A stretch of DNA of 64,000 nucleotides from Warburgia ugandensis (Eukaryota > Streptophyta > Magnoliopsida > Canellales > Canellaceae): assembly GCA_035236585.1 (NCBI GenBank), contig CP141126.1, forward strand, positions 11,173,001 to 11,237,000. The letters run 5' to 3'. A program made the position numbers and the translations under genes. Under the pieces are notes generated by a model. The model made no database searches and was not told the origin of the DNA. It saw nothing but the letters and a program-made list of their open reading frames with translations. This document shows positions 35,690-49,500 of this stretch, one piece after another. Position 1 is the first letter of the stretch. Every line of letters begins with the position of its first letter.

Positions 35690-35922
35690 CAAGAATTTAT
35701 TAGAATCTATATTGCTATTAAATTGATTGAATTTGAAAGGAGATACAAATATGCATTATATAACAGTTACATCTTGATAAGCACCAAAGATCTAGACCGT
35801 GAATATAGCAGAATATATTAGTAGGAAATATTCTATATAATCTCTTTATTATAATGTAGATCTATTTAGAAAATAATTTCTCTAACAGATCTTATCTAAA
35901 AACAACCCCCCCTCCCCTCAAG
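35690..35922 (-). mobile_element. Possible LTR end with polypurine tract (retrotransposon remnant)
   Basis: Plus-strand 'ctctaacagatcttatctaa' followed by 'cccccctcccctcaagctg' reads on the minus strand as a polypurine tract next to an LTR starting TGTTAGAG. The following bases to about 35970 resemble the 3' coding end usually found before such tracts. No second LTR was found. Confidence 0.35.
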
Positions 35923-36334
35923 CTGATGCAGAGATAATTTTGGTATCAGCTTGCTAATTAAATACTGTATTTGAAGGATTATTTTCTAATGAGCATAATC
36001 TCAAGTAAATCCATATTTCCTTTGTTGCTTGAAGTAAGTCCAAAAATCGATGATGTCATCTTCAATGAATCTATCTTGATTGCATTTTAACAGATAAAAA
36101 TTCCTACTAATGAGCATTATATCCTTTAATACTGATTATGAAATCTAATAATGATTGAAGCGATTCCAGTGGGCTCATCAAAATAATTGAATGATCAATG
36201 ATAGTTAGAGGCCTAAACTACTAGAAGATGTTGGATTGGAAGCTTTTTGAACAACTTTGATGAGATTGATCTCTTGATAAAGGAAATTAGATGACACATC
36301 TCCCACACATGTAAACCGCGATCTCTCCACATTT

Positions 36335-37110
36335 AGAAACAACTCATCACATCTTACGATATATTAAACATGCACCAGGGCAGGGAATTCTTCTCCCTTC
36401 AACTAAGCAAATTCAATTAAACGCCTTTTGTGATGCAGATTGGGCTAGATGCCATGATACTCAACGTTCTATTACTAGATATTGCATATTTGTCAAAAAT
36501 TCACTAATTTCTTGGAAAACCAAAAAGCAAACCACTGTGTCGTAATCAAGTGTGGAAGCAGAATATCACTCCATGTGTATCACTTGCTGTGAGATTATTT
36601 GGTTGAGGTATATTCTACAAGATTTGGGCATTAATCATTCTCGTCCTACTAATTTATATTGTGACAACCAAGCAATACTACATATTGCTTTAAACCCGGT
36701 CTTTCATGAACTAACAAAGTATATCCAAATTGATTGTCACCTGGTATGAGAAAAAATTCAAGAGGGCGTAATAAAGCCAACCCACATCCACACATCACAT
36801 TAACCAGTTGATATCTTCACAAAACCACTAAATTCTTTACAATTCTCAACTTTACTCAACAAGTTAGGAATTATCAACATACATTCCAAACTTGAGGGAG
36901 AGTGTTAAGAAACCAGATCCACAATCATCGGCCAGTTACAGCTAGATCCATAATCATCAGCCAACCTATTGACTGTCATTTTAAGTCCTACAATCATGCC
37001 TTGAATTATTGTAAATTATTTATTTTCTCTGCTTTGAAATTGTATATATATGTGTAAGAGAAGTGAATTGTAAATGAGAGAAGTGCAATAAGAACTCTTT
37101 CCGGAAAAAA
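36335..37110 (+). mobile_element. Ty1/copia fragment: RNase H end plus start of 3' LTR
   Basis: A plus-strand frame with one or two stops shows the copia RNase H end: HILRYIKHAPGQGILL, FCDADWARC, SVEAEYHSM, WLRYILQDLGI, YCDNQAILHIALNPVFHELT, and the terminal QPVDIFTKPL-like part. The polypurine 'cttgagggagag' ends at 36902, and the LTR begins with TGTTAAGAAACC at 36903. The rest of the element is absent. The right border is estimated. Confidence 0.8.
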
Positions 37111-37629
37111 TCGTTGCATTACGTAAAGAGAAATAAGTGGGCTGATATAGCCACATTGCAGATAAAAGTTGCTGGACTCTCAATCCAATTGCGCAACAAG
37201 TAAAAATGAAAATCTTCAATAATCTCTTTGAGCACCCACTTGATAAATGTTCAGATTTGATGCTCTAAGAACACACGAACAAAGAGGTCGAGCGAAGCCT
37301 ATTTGTTGAATGATCTAAGCCACTCATTGGGACCGGGAACAAAGGTCTTCTAGCGTAGCGGTGCAAGGAACCTCTCCCTGTAGTGGGTCATCGCTGCTCA
37401 TGGGTGTGGATACAATATCCTTTAAACTAATGAATAAAATTGGAATGGATGACCCGTGCATCAAGAATGTAACAAGTATAAGCCACTGGGCATTTAAATA
37501 AACAGAAAATAAAAACCTCCAAACCAAAGGCTCACATTGGTCTAACTGGCAGATTTTTGGTACATAACGTATGCATAAGAAAATCTACTTAGTCAATATA
37601 AGCAGAGAAAGCAATGGCCAGGTCACTAA
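37111..37629. other. Spacer
   Basis: Possibly includes the rest of the copia LTR. No gene was recognised. Confidence 0.35.
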
Positions 37630-38142
37630 TGGGGAAGCAAACAACTATGTCATCAAATGGGTTAAATGGGAACCATGCCTCCCCATCACATGTAGACGCA
37701 ACCTAGGGAAAGCTGGGGCTGGAGGTCTTAAGAGATCATAGCAGGTTACAATATCTATATATCTATGTTCGAAGCAATAACTAAGCGGAATGGACAATCA
37801 CAATTGAAAATTGAAAATTTGCACGAAATTTACTAATGCTCCATCTTGTGGTGCTGGGAGACTTCCAGACAGTGAAATCATCAAACGAGAGGATTAATTC
37901 ACAATCATGATCGGAATGAGTAGATGGCAAATGCATCGCCAATCACATATAGATAGGGAAGGTAACTGAGTGGCAGATGCTTTTGCTAATTATGTAATCA
38001 CGTCTAAAGTTGACATCTTTGGGTTCTAAAACCTCCTCAAGTTTGGATTAGTCTGATCGAATAGGATTGGAATGGTATATTAGCTACTGCCAAAACTTCG
38101 TATAGAGTCTATATTAAGTGTCCTTTGTCCTAACCAAAAAAA
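37630..38142 (+). mobile_element. L1-type LINE 3' end (RNase H region), decayed
   Basis: Fragments of the plant L1 C-terminal RNase H are readable with frameshifts: VKWEPC, GKAGAGGL, EAIT (about 37660-37790), then IDREGN with a stop and VADAFANY (about 37950-38000). A short A-run after 'ctttgtcctaacc' follows at 38134. It is 5' truncated. Confidence 0.65.
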
Positions 38143-39415
38143 TGAGAACAAAAGAAAGCAACTAACAAGAAAGGGCTGACCGAGATGGTCTGAGATTACA
38201 ACCATCTAAGAAGAAAGCGGCCAAGTCTAGCGTCTACTGAACTCCGATCTGCGCAATCATGGGCCTAAGGTTGATCCAACAGCAAGGGAACTGTAACCAA
38301 GCACTATCATACCTTGTCAATCCCGAAAGGGAAAAACAAGAGAACTACTAAGCCAGGAAAACATCCAACAGACGTGGCTTGAAGAAACCATCACGCATTT
38401 TGGAATGGAACTGAACTCATCCACTGCCATGATGCGAGTCCTGCAATGACCCATGAGAAAAATATTCTGCTGCTAACAATCAGAACAGATCGTTTGAATC
38501 ACACTTTCAGTTCTCCAATAGCAAGGGGGTCAGCTCTAGACTCTGCAAGGGAGTTGACACTTGTCAATGTTTGGTTATAGTGACAGTCACTTGGACAGCT
38601 GCTGTCGCCAGATTATCACCTTATCGATGCCACTTCTGAGGATGTGATTGCTGGAACTAGTCACATATTCGATCACAATAGATGCTCCATCTACAATATC
38701 AGCGTACGTCTAGTGCCTTGCTTTTGTTCTTCATCCATGAATCTGCAGTTCAGAATCACCTTCGAAGATCACTTGATTCAGTTTCAGAGTACCTTGAGCT
38801 GCTGTATGAGGCCAATGCCCACTTAATTCGATGATCATAAAACCTTAATCGCCAAGAAATCTACAGGACCCCATAAGGGGTTGGTGTCTCTGATCCTGGT
38901 TCAAACTCATATGACACTATGGAAGATTCACCGAGATGTAGTTCAGATAAAATAGTAATTCTGTCAGCTTGATAATTTTAGTGTTCAATCCGGATACACA
39001 GAAAACTTCATGAGAGCAATTTTTATTTTTATTTTCAAATGGTGGACACGCACTCACACACATACACACCATTGAGGACTCTCAAACTTGTGACCTTCCT
39101 AATTGGACTCACTCTTACCACACACATCCATCGTGAAAGCAAATTTCAACTATCCTTGGTGCTTCACCAGGAATTGCTTTGTGTATAAACTAGGCTACTT
39201 TCCTGCGATGATTACTTGCTAATCTGATGCTAAAAATTAATTGATACGATAGACTGTAGAACCTAAGTGGACGCCCTACGCACATCACAAGTACTTTGGC
39301 ACTCGTTCTTTTCATGTCACATAATTGATGCGCTAGAGGTTAACACCATTAAGGTGGACTTCTCCCACACAGAGTCATCTCTGGCCTAGGTGAACAGGTT
39401 TAAGACTGCCTAAAC

Positions 39416-39418
<3 letters not shown>
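38143..39418. other. Gene-free stretch
   Basis: Nothing recognised. Short frames such as 38644-38826 have no motif. Confidence 0.4.
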
Positions 39419-39456
<38 letters not shown>

Positions 39457-39624
39457 CAAGGAGTAGTAATTTCAGCAAAAAAATATCAGATGTAAAAATC
39501 AGATGACATTTTATTAGGTAGGAAAAAAATTTCAACAGCCATTTTCTTTAACTTTTTTTATTTTCTACTTTTTGATGGCCAATCAAAAATCACTTCCTCA
39601 TTATACCTGCATGAAATAGCTGAA

Positions 39625-39663
<39 letters not shown>

Positions 39664-39778
39664 AGGGGGGGGGGGGGTGTTGTGGAGTGGTAATTTCAGC
39701 AAAAAAAATACAGGTGTAAAATCACCAACTGAAATTAGCACACCCACATACAAGAGAGAGAGAGAGAGAGAGAGAGAA
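39419..39778 (+). repeat. Cluster of microsatellites: (TA)n, (AT)n(GT)n, G13, (AG)n
   Basis: (TA)n at 39419-39448, (AT)n(GT)n at 39625-39662, a 13-G run at 39665-39677 and (AG)n at 39753-39778. A roughly 40-bp phrase, 'gtaatttcagcaaaaaaa' plus flanks, follows the first and second tracts. Confidence 0.85.
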
Positions 39779-40573
39779 TTGCTTTCCCTAAAATAACAAA
39801 AAAGAGAGAGATTGGTGAACTGACTACAAAGGGATGTGTGCCCAGCGACTACAATTTTCTGAAGCCCACCTTGACATGATCCGACTCCTTGATCTCCTTT
39901 GCTCCACCTTTAGATGTCCATAGTTAGAGCGCAGATACGAGCCAATTCGACCATTCAAAGTTGCGATCCAGAAAATGTAGTCGAACACACCTCCCCTTGC
40001 AGTCAGCATTCCTATAGACAAGAAAATAACAAGCACGTAGTCGCTTGAGCAGAATAGGCACCTCATGGGGCCCAATATGCGCATGACCGACTCCATTAAT
40101 CTGACACTCATGACAAGCATGATGCTGATTTTGTCCGGATTTGATGCCTCCAGATCATTTAAAGTTCTCCAGAAAATTTGATGCCAATCTGTTTTAGAAA
40201 GATCGTTTTACAAATCTCATCCTCGTGAGAAAACAAGACGCAAAATACGCATGGCACTGGCTTACACTCACCATGACAATTTCACGAACGGGCAGTACAT
40301 ACATACGACAACCTGAATAGATCCATTGTGCTCCACAGAACTGCATTCTTCAAAAAGGCAGCAAAGATCTGATGTCTCCTGACTACAGATCCTTTTCTTT
40401 TCCCATCTTTCTTTATCTTTCGGTGCTGTGATTAGAAAGATTCAGTTAAATGTGGGGGGTGTCTCCTGTATTCATTGATTGTTAAATTTTGTACACCATA
40501 CAAGGCTCTTCCACCACCTCCCCAAGCACACCTAAGATGATAACAGTTAAATATAGACATTGTACAGTTAAAT
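39779..40573. other. Downstream flank of the RING gene
   Basis: Contains the 3' UTR of the minus-strand RING gene. A 98-codon minus-strand frame at 39824-40120 has no recognised domain and no link to the exons. Confidence 0.4.
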
Positions 40574-43500
40574 TTATACATCATATACAGGCAACCGTTC
40601 CTCGATGGAGAATCGGCAGATGGGGCATTTTTTACACTTCTCAGAGCAGCAGCTGGAAGATCGCACAAGTGAATCAGAAAGAAACAGAAAAAAAACGAAT
40701 AGAGACACAAGCAAGAGGCATAAACGATTTGTACCTGCAAAGAACACGGTGCCTGCATGGAAGCAACACCGTGCTTATCTCTCCCTCAAAGCAAATTCTA
40801 CAGAGGACCTTTTCCTGCAATTTCCCAGGAAAATCGGAAAACAATAAAGATGTCAAACTATTTCAGAGCATACTTCTGTGAATTCAAGGAAAAAATAACG
40901 ATAGAAGAAAGCACAATTATTAAAGGAAAAGGAGGGAATCTATCAGTCCTAGAAAAGTATGGCACAGACACAAAGAATGTTAAGAGCCGCAACTAACATC
41001 AATATCTATAAGTTGCTGTAGTCGTACGGTTCTCAATTTGAAAAAGTAAAACTAAATCAAACTAAATTTTGACTGCAGCAGATCTTCCATTAAGATGCAT
41101 CAAGGCATCACAAACAATTAGATAAGCAGGTAAAAGGTATCTCAAAACACATTGAAAGACGATGAGTCATGAAGTTATGATGCTCTTGCCCAGTATCACG
41201 GGTTTAGCTTCTTAGACTCCCGTGCGGCACTTAGATTGGCTTCTCACCCCGAACCAACTAAGTAAGCCTGACTAGAAACCCAAAGGAGAAGAACAACTAA
41301 AAGAGAACTTGGAAGGAACTTGTAGCCTTATTGCTTGAAGATGCTTACAACTCTTAGATGCCTTACAAGTGAGGAAGCTCCCTATTAATAAGTGCTTACC
41401 TCCTTCCACCTCCTCAATGGATGGTGGGAATCTTTACAAGTGTTAACCATCCAACAGTTAGAGACTATTCTATAATCCTCTCTAGAAGTTTCTACACAAG
41501 TCTTTTGGTTCCACTATATATTGGATGCTCCTATAGAATTCAAGAGGCAAGATATTTATATGATGTACTTGGGCCTTCTAGATTATGGATCCCTTTGATG
41601 GATCTAAGTCCCTCAAGTTGAACTTGTGAGCCAAGCAGGACTCCACTAGACTCTATGTGCATTGGTCATGGACCTTGCAATGCAAGTCCGTGACATTCTC
41701 CCCCACCATATGTAGCGACGTCCTCGGCGCATTGCTTGTGAAATTTCTTGATATGATTCTTGAGTTGCCAAAGGGACTCTTCTCTCTCCCAACTGGCTTC
41801 AGCTTCCGGCAGACCCTTCCATTTGATAAAATACTTGGTGTGTGAAGATCTACCTCTTCTACGTACCTGTCACTCAGCAAGTACTTCTTCCATATCATGG
41901 AAGATTGGATGAATCTTTGGTCTTGGTGGTAGCTCCAATCGATGAGAAGCCTTTCCTACCTTCTTCAGGATAGGGAATAGCCCTTCGTACTTCCTTAGAA
42001 GTCCCTTATGTAGGGGTCTCATAGCCTTGTGCTATGTTGGTAGGAGTTTGAACATGACGAGATCTCCTTCTTGGAACTCTAGTGTTCGTCATCTCCTATC
42101 AGCCCACTTTTTCATCTTCTTAAAGGCTTTCTCTAGTGAAGCACGAGCTAAGTCCTGCTGTTCATGCCATCCTTTAGCAAACTTATACGCTGATGGACTG
42201 CTCTCTGCGTAACCTGCTGCTAGAGTGTTTGGTGTTAGAGGTTGTTGCCCAGTCGCCAGTTCGAATGAACTTCGTCTGGTGGCCTCAGATCTCTGTAAGT
42301 TATAAGAGAATTGGGCAATGTCTAGCAACTTAGCCCAATCTCTTTGGTTGGCACTTGCATAGTGCCTCAGATATAACTCCAGCAAAGCATTCACTCTCTC
42401 CGTCTGACCATCAGTTTGTAGGTGAAAGCTGGTGGAGAAGTTCAACTCGGAGCCAAGGAGTTTGAAGAGTTCTGACCATAATCTCCTTGTGAAGTTTGTC
42501 CCTGTTGCTGATGATGGTTTTGGGAATTTTCCAATATTTCACCACATTTCTTAGGAATAGTCGGGCCACCTCTTCTGCTGTGCAATCTGCAGGTGCTGCA
42601 AACTCAATCCTCTTACACAAGCTGTGCATGCCCTTCACATGCTCTAGGCGGTGTGGTGATCCTTGTAAGGTGTCTCTCCTTGCTTATCTCTTTGCACATT
42701 GGCGTCCAACCACTCTTGTACAAATGTGATCCAAAGAGCTCTTTAAGTTTTCATGCAGCCATCCCTTATTGATGTGCCTCCTGCACGTCAATGTAGCAGT
42801 TACCAACCATTGTGCTTCCTTCACCATTTTGCTTGGACTCGTCCATTCTGGAGTTTTCCTGTTGTGGCACACTCTCCTTTGTGTCACCAATTATGTCAAC
42901 ACTCTTGTTGATCACCATCTCCTTCTGGGACTCATTAGGCCCAAGCAATCTTGCAACACTTAAGCTTGGTAAGCCTAGCTGTGTTGATCCACACTCATTG
43001 CGGATTCCCTTGTTAGCTCAAAATCTTTCAACTCAGCCACTTCCTCATGTGGCTTGATCATTTGGCATTCTGAATTTTGTTGTATGATAACACTTGCATT
43101 GTCCACAATATTATTAGGTGTGACTTCTGTAATGTAGTTTAGCGGCATACCTAATGGAGCTACATCATTTGGCTCATCCTCCTCTTCCTCCTTGGGTAGT
43201 GTTAGGTTGTGTAGGACATTCCTCGGGCAATCTCGCATGAGGTGAGGTTCGTCACAAAAATAGCATGGTCTTGATGGGGTCGTAACTTTCCACCTACTAA
43301 CCCCACACTCCAACTTGATCTCATGATCCACCTCTCTCCTAGGTGGCAATTTCTTTAGGAGTTCTTTGGGTATCATATCCTTGAATTCCTCTTGTACACC
43401 CTTAATAGCCTTGGGTGTCTCCATGGGATAATCTCTAGCTTCTTCCATTAAGGTAGCAAAGAAGTTTGTCTTATACCTCTTCAATCCTTTCGATAGTTGA

Positions 43501-46500
43501 ATGGCAGACAAAGTCGCACTCTCCACCTTTGCCTGTATTGAGAGGGGAATGATGCACATCGAATCTCCTTCCGCTAAGCACAGTGTTGTAGTGTGGGAGT
43601 AGAAGCGCCTTAACCTTGTCAAAGAACTCCATCCCAAACACTAAGTTGAAGTCATCCATAGGGATGATGGAAAAGTCAACCAAACCTTTCCACTTGCCCA
43701 TATGCACTGCAACTCCTTGAGCAATTCCAATGATTGGCTTGACATCCGCATTCACTGTCTTTACTCTTCTACCAACCTTTGAGACTCTAAGGCCCAGTCT
43801 CTTGGCTTCCTCTCTTGACACAAAGTTTTGGGTAGCTCCCGTATCCACTAACCCACGAGTGGCCATGCTATTCACCTTGGTATCCACGTACATCAACCCT
43901 TTGGTAAAGGTTTTAGGAACCTCTGACTTGACAGCATTGAGATTCTGTAAGGAAGATAGTTTATAATCTTCCGTAGTACTCCCTTCTTCCTGATGTGAGA
44001 TCATGGAGTTTAAGGCCTTTCTCTTTGGACAGTCACGCATGAAATGCAATACATCACAGAAGTAGCAAGCTCTCGATAGAGAGGCTTGTTCTTTGCTCTT
44101 TCTCTTCCAACTTGATGGTTTGGATGACTCAAGCTTGTTCTTATGAACACCTTTGTCTCCCCCACCTTTAACATGGCTACTCTTTTGGCCTTTTGGTTTT
44201 CCATTATCTTTTCTTATTTCGACTAAGGATTCAGCTGCGGTGATGGTAGCGGACAAAGTAGATATGTTATGGTGATGTAACTTCTGCTTTGCCCAATCCT
44301 TCAGCGCACTGAAGAAATACACAAACTTGTCTTCTTCAGACATGTCGGGAATCTCGAACAAAAGATTTGTATACTTTGAAATATAGTCGTGAATAGTCCC
44401 CGTATGTTTCAACCATCGTAACTTCTCCTTAGCCTCAATGCGTGCATTCTCTGGATAAAAATGATTCTTAAGGTCGTCCTTAAACTCGTTCCAAGTGTTA
44501 ATGGTGAACGTACCTCTTTCGATTTCCATGCTTCTCCTAAGCCACCATAGTAGGGCATTTTCCACAAGGTAGAGTGAGGCAGTAATAATCTTCTACTCAT
44601 CTTCCTCCATTTGCAGGTGTCAAAAATACCTTTCAACGTTCCATAGGAATGTGTCAATCTCGTCCGCATCCCGTTTCCCACCATAGCTCTTTGGCTTTGG
44701 GACGTCAATCTTAGGAGCCTCACGAACTACGTGAGTCCTATTCGCCACAACTTCCTTGCACAAGGATACGCCCTCGCGCATCACCTTCATCTCATCACGG
44801 AGTGGAGCTAACTCCACGAATAGCTTGTCAAATTGGGTTTGGAACTCCACATGACTTGCATTCCTCATGGAGTATAGACGGTTCTCCCACTCTCCCTTAA
44901 GCTCTTCCCCCATAGCTTCAAGGGACACAAACGTTGCGTGCCTTCATCTTAACAAGTCTGGATTCCAAAGAAGAGACTAAGTCCTTGGACTTACCTCTCT
45001 TGTTGTTCCTCCTAGCATCTTCACAAGGAAGCTCCACATTTGAGACATGAGAACCATCCACCATCTTCCTCTCCTTAATAAGATACGAACCTTCACTCTT
45101 AACTTGCCAAACCTTGCTCTGATACCAACTGTCACGGGCTTAGCTTCTTAGACTCCCATGCGGCACTTAGATTGGCTTCTCACCCTGAACCAACTAAGTA
45201 AGCCTGACTAGAAACCCAAAGGAGAAGAATAACTGAAAGAGAACTTGGTAGGGACTTGTAGCTTTATTACTTGAAGATGCTTACAACTCTTGGATGCCTT
45301 ACAAGTGAGGAAGCTCCCTATTAATAAGTGCTTACCTCCTTCCACCTCCTCAATGGATGGTGGGAATCTTTACAAGTGTTAACCATCCAACGATTGGAGA
45401 CTATTCTATAATCCTCTCTAGAAGTTTCTACACAAGTCTTTTGGTTCCACCATATATTGGATGCTCCTATAGAATTCAAGAGGCAAGATATTTATATGAT
45501 GTACTTGGACCTTCTAGATTATGGATCCCTTTGATGGATCTAAGTCCCTCAAGTTGAACTCGTGAGCTAAGCAAGCCTCCACTGGACTCTGTGCGCATTG
45601 GTCATGGACCTTGCAATGCAAGTCCCGTGACACCAGGTAAGGGATGTTGTTATGAGAACTAGTGTCATAATGATCAATATAGACAGCCCCAGGTAATACA
45701 ACTTACAAAAAATTCTTAGTGTATTTTACAATCTCCACATGGCAAGCACAATCACCCAAGGAAAAGAAAAAGAATCCTATTAGATAAGATGTACCAATGT
45801 TCTTAGAACTACACTTTGGGGTGTCTGGTATCAGGGATTCAAATCTTAGTTTGTGGAAAATAATGGAGAAGATTATGGTAAAGAAAAGAACCTAATGCAA
45901 TAGAAGTTCAACCTGTTTGACCTAAATACTGAAAAGCAATTAACAGAGACATAGGAGGTGAAGCCAACAGGATTATATTTTTGTACTTCCTTGCAGTTTA
46001 GATAAAAGCTAGTGGATGAAGTCTGCTAGGCCGTCACCATACCTAAAGCCCACAAAGCAGAAATGCTTTTCATATTGGAATTCAGCTCACCATCAGTTAA
46101 GATCTCTCACATGCACTCATTAAATGTGACTCAGAGGTTTAGACAATCTCTGGAAATCTGTTCCATGCACGCCCTATTACTTCTCTCCAGGATCTTGAAT
46201 TAACTACTGAACAAATCATACATCTCATGCCAGAGCAATAACTTGCTGGGATGCAGATAACTTAATCATGGACCTCGCCAAGAAGGTCTGCCTACAAAGA
46301 TACTTCTTGCCCTAGAACAACCAATCACTTGTTTAGTGCTTCTATGTTCTCAGTTTGGCACTAATCTGCTGCTTTCTTGTGAGAAGCTTTTGTGAATACA
46401 TATAAAGTACTGTCAGTCTTTCTTATTTAATCCAATATCTAGACAAAAGAAGTTAATGAAGAACAAGTTGATAAAACACAGGATGAGTGACGCACTGCTG

Positions 46501-49500
46501 ATTAAGGGTTATCTATATCAACTATACTTTGATTCATCTGATATCTGAGATAAATGGACATCTAGCTCTATTGCATTATGTAGGAGTAAAATAAGAAGAA
46601 GAAGAAACTCCAAAATGGAATTAAATATCTAAGAACCAACTGATTGTAGCAGATCACTTGATATGATGAAAGTTTCTCATATGCACTCATTAAATGTGAC
46701 TCAGCAATTTAGACAATCTCCGGAAATCTGTTCCATGCAGGCCCTATTACCTTCTCTCCAGGATCTTGAATTCACAACTGAGCATATCGTACATTTTATG
46801 CCAAAGCAATAACTCACAGGTTACAGGTTACAGGTATGATCATGGTAAAACCTCCAAAAGACTTTTCATCATCCAGAACGCCTGCACAGGAGCTTTGTTA
46901 CAAAAGGGAGCAGGGTACAATTCTTTCCAGAAAGCTTTTGGATGTGATCAACTATCTTTAGGCAGAGAAGTCCACCTACCAGAAGATATTGAAGATAGAG
47001 AACATAAGGGAGATAAAGAAATGCTCCTTAAATTCTGCAAGTTTTCCCAACATCTCAATCATGAAAGAAAAGGCTATCTGAAAATTTAGAAAACCACAGG
47101 CCTGACAGTCCAAGTTGGGGAGGTAACAGTGCCGAAGGGAGATAGACTATAAAAAGGCACAACATACTTCAAAAATGGACCTAGATCAAGAAGGAAGACC
47201 ACCAAGTGTCAACAGAATAAAAATGCAGGACCAATTAACTATCTTTAGGAAGAGAAATCCACCAACCAGAAGATATTGAAGATAGAGAACATAAGGGAGA
47301 TAAAGAAATGCTCCTTAAATTCTCCAAGTTTTCCCAATATCTCAATCATGGAAGAAAAGGCTGTCTGAAAATTTTGAAAACCACAGGCCTGACAGTCCAA
47401 GTTGGGGAGGTAACAGTGCCAAAGGGAGATAGTCTATAAAAAGGCACAACATACTTCAAAAATGGACCTAGATCAAGAACGAAGACCACAAAGTGTCAAC
47501 AGAATAAAAATGCAGGACCAACAAGCTCCCTGGGATGCAGATAATTATGGACCTCGCAAAGAAGATCTGCTTGCAAAGCTACTTCTTGCCCAAGAACAAT
47601 CAATCACTTGTTTAGTGCTTGTGTGTTCTCAGTTTGGCACTAAACTGTTGCGTTCTAGTGAGAAGCTTTTGTAAATACATCATACTGTACTGTCAGTCTT
47701 TCTTATTTAATCCAATATCTAGACAAAAGCAGTTAATGAAGAACAAGTTGATAAAATACAGGAAGAGTGGTGCACTGCTGACTAAGTGTTATGTACATCA
47801 ACTATGCCTTGACTCATCCGATCTCTCAGAGAAATGGACATCTAGCTCTAGTGCATTATGTACGGGTAAAATAAGAATAAACTCCAATAACGAACTAACA
47901 TATCTAAAAACCAAGTGATTATAGCAGTTCACTTTCTCATTCTAGCTTGAAAGTTAAAGCCACAATACGGGAATACAATCAGCCAAGGTTAGGAACATTA
48001 CATTTTGAAGCCTTTCATACTCTTCCTGGCTATACTTTGTAATTTCTGCCTGCTCTCCAAGTGCTGCTTGTAATCTCCAAACCTGCAATAAATGCAAATG
48101 TTGAAATATGGGCAATTTTTAACAGTAGGAAAAACTAAATAATAGTTCCATCATTTACTCAAAATTGACTAAATAAATGATCAGCTATTGAAACTTATAG
48201 CAGGACAAATCTGAGAGGAAAATAAAGCTACTACAAATTAACAAACACCAATGTAGAACAGAAATACTAAATTAGATCTGCTGAACCTCCTCTGCCAGAT
48301 CTTTCTTGGGCATTTTCTTCACAACCTCAGGAGGATAGCCACAGAAAGTGTTATACCTGCCAACATCAAAACAAAAGGCACAGATCATGTTATTGTCTCT
48401 GCCTACATTTATTTGCTACATCTGAAACCTGCTTGATAAATTGCAAAAGAGGATACGATGGAAATACAAGTGAGGAAAAAAAAAAAAAAAAGATAATAAC
48501 TTGTAATCTTCAAAAGAGAACAGAAGTTTAACTTTCATAAGAAGTATATGAGCCAAAATTTACAAAAATGAGAGAGAGAGAGAGACTACAAAGTGCCGAC
48601 ATAAAATTTGCTAGTGGGAGTCTGAATAATAAATGGCAAAAGACACAAGGCATACATGCTTCACAAGGGCAGGAGCAGAATAAGCCAGAAATAGAATAGA
48701 AATTGCAGAACAGATAACTGTTCACATACTTAGAAAGCCAAGTAGTTTGTTGGATTATTTGATCAGGCATTTGAATTCAGATTCATATCAAGTGGACTTA
48801 TACAGTTTACAACTAAATTTATACTCTTCCACAGCTTCCCTTTTGAAATGTTGAAAGCACCATGGCATATCGGAGGTGTTCTGACATCTTCAGTGCATGG
48901 TATCAAATTCTCATTTTCATATTGTAATCCTACCCAAGTTATGCTTCTTAGTGATGCTTTTATAATAACTGAGATGTCATTTGCCTCAGTTGAGCTGACT
49001 AAGACTCATGATTTACTTCAACATATTAAAGTTAAAGTCCAGGAATTGATAGTATTCATTCTAGATAAGAACCAAGAAAATTGTTCTAGATGGTAGACCC
49101 GTTAACAGTAAGTTTGTTATAACCCATGTTTGATTTTTGAGCATTACCTTGGTTTTCTAAAGCTCATAATTAACTATTGAAATGTTGGATTCGGACTTTA
49201 GGGAGTTGATAAAGTTAATTTTACATCTAATTCATGTCTATTTGTAATCATATTATGGCCATTGAACACCAGAAGCAAGTCAAATAGGTTACTATGTAAG
49301 AGCAACAAAATTGAGTTACAATCCCTCTGAAATTTGGTTAGGACTTAGACTATGAATTGGTTCTCAAGGACCAAAGTTCCAACAAGAACTGAACCAAAAT
49401 ACTAGGTTGTGATTCCTCAGTTGGAACTGGTGGTTCCTCAACAGTTCCCATTTCAAAGAACCAAGTCGTACACTCCCAGTTTGATGCCAAAAGAACCGAA

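Larger units (their letters stand above)
41194..45632 (-). mobile_element. Ty3/gypsy chromovirus, internally deleted, in RING-gene intron
   Basis: Two LTRs (41194-41695 and 45130-45632) with ends tgtcacggg…cccgtgaca differ at about 30 positions by eye. The host 4-bp ccag is duplicated at 41190-41193 and 45633-45636. The primer binding site GTTGGTATCAGAGC (minus strand, 45129-45116) matches initiator Met tRNA. A polypurine tract TGGGGGAGAA lies beside the left LTR. The interior carries gag with a zinc knuckle, protease, an integrase tail and a chromodomain, but reverse transcriptase, RNase H and most of the integrase core are missing. It has the same orientation as the host gene. Confidence 0.93.

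Noticed and set aside
40432-40881. Plus- and minus-strand frames over the last RING-gene exons
   Set aside because: The splice-consistent minus-strand exons with a complete RING explain this region; the longer frames run into introns.
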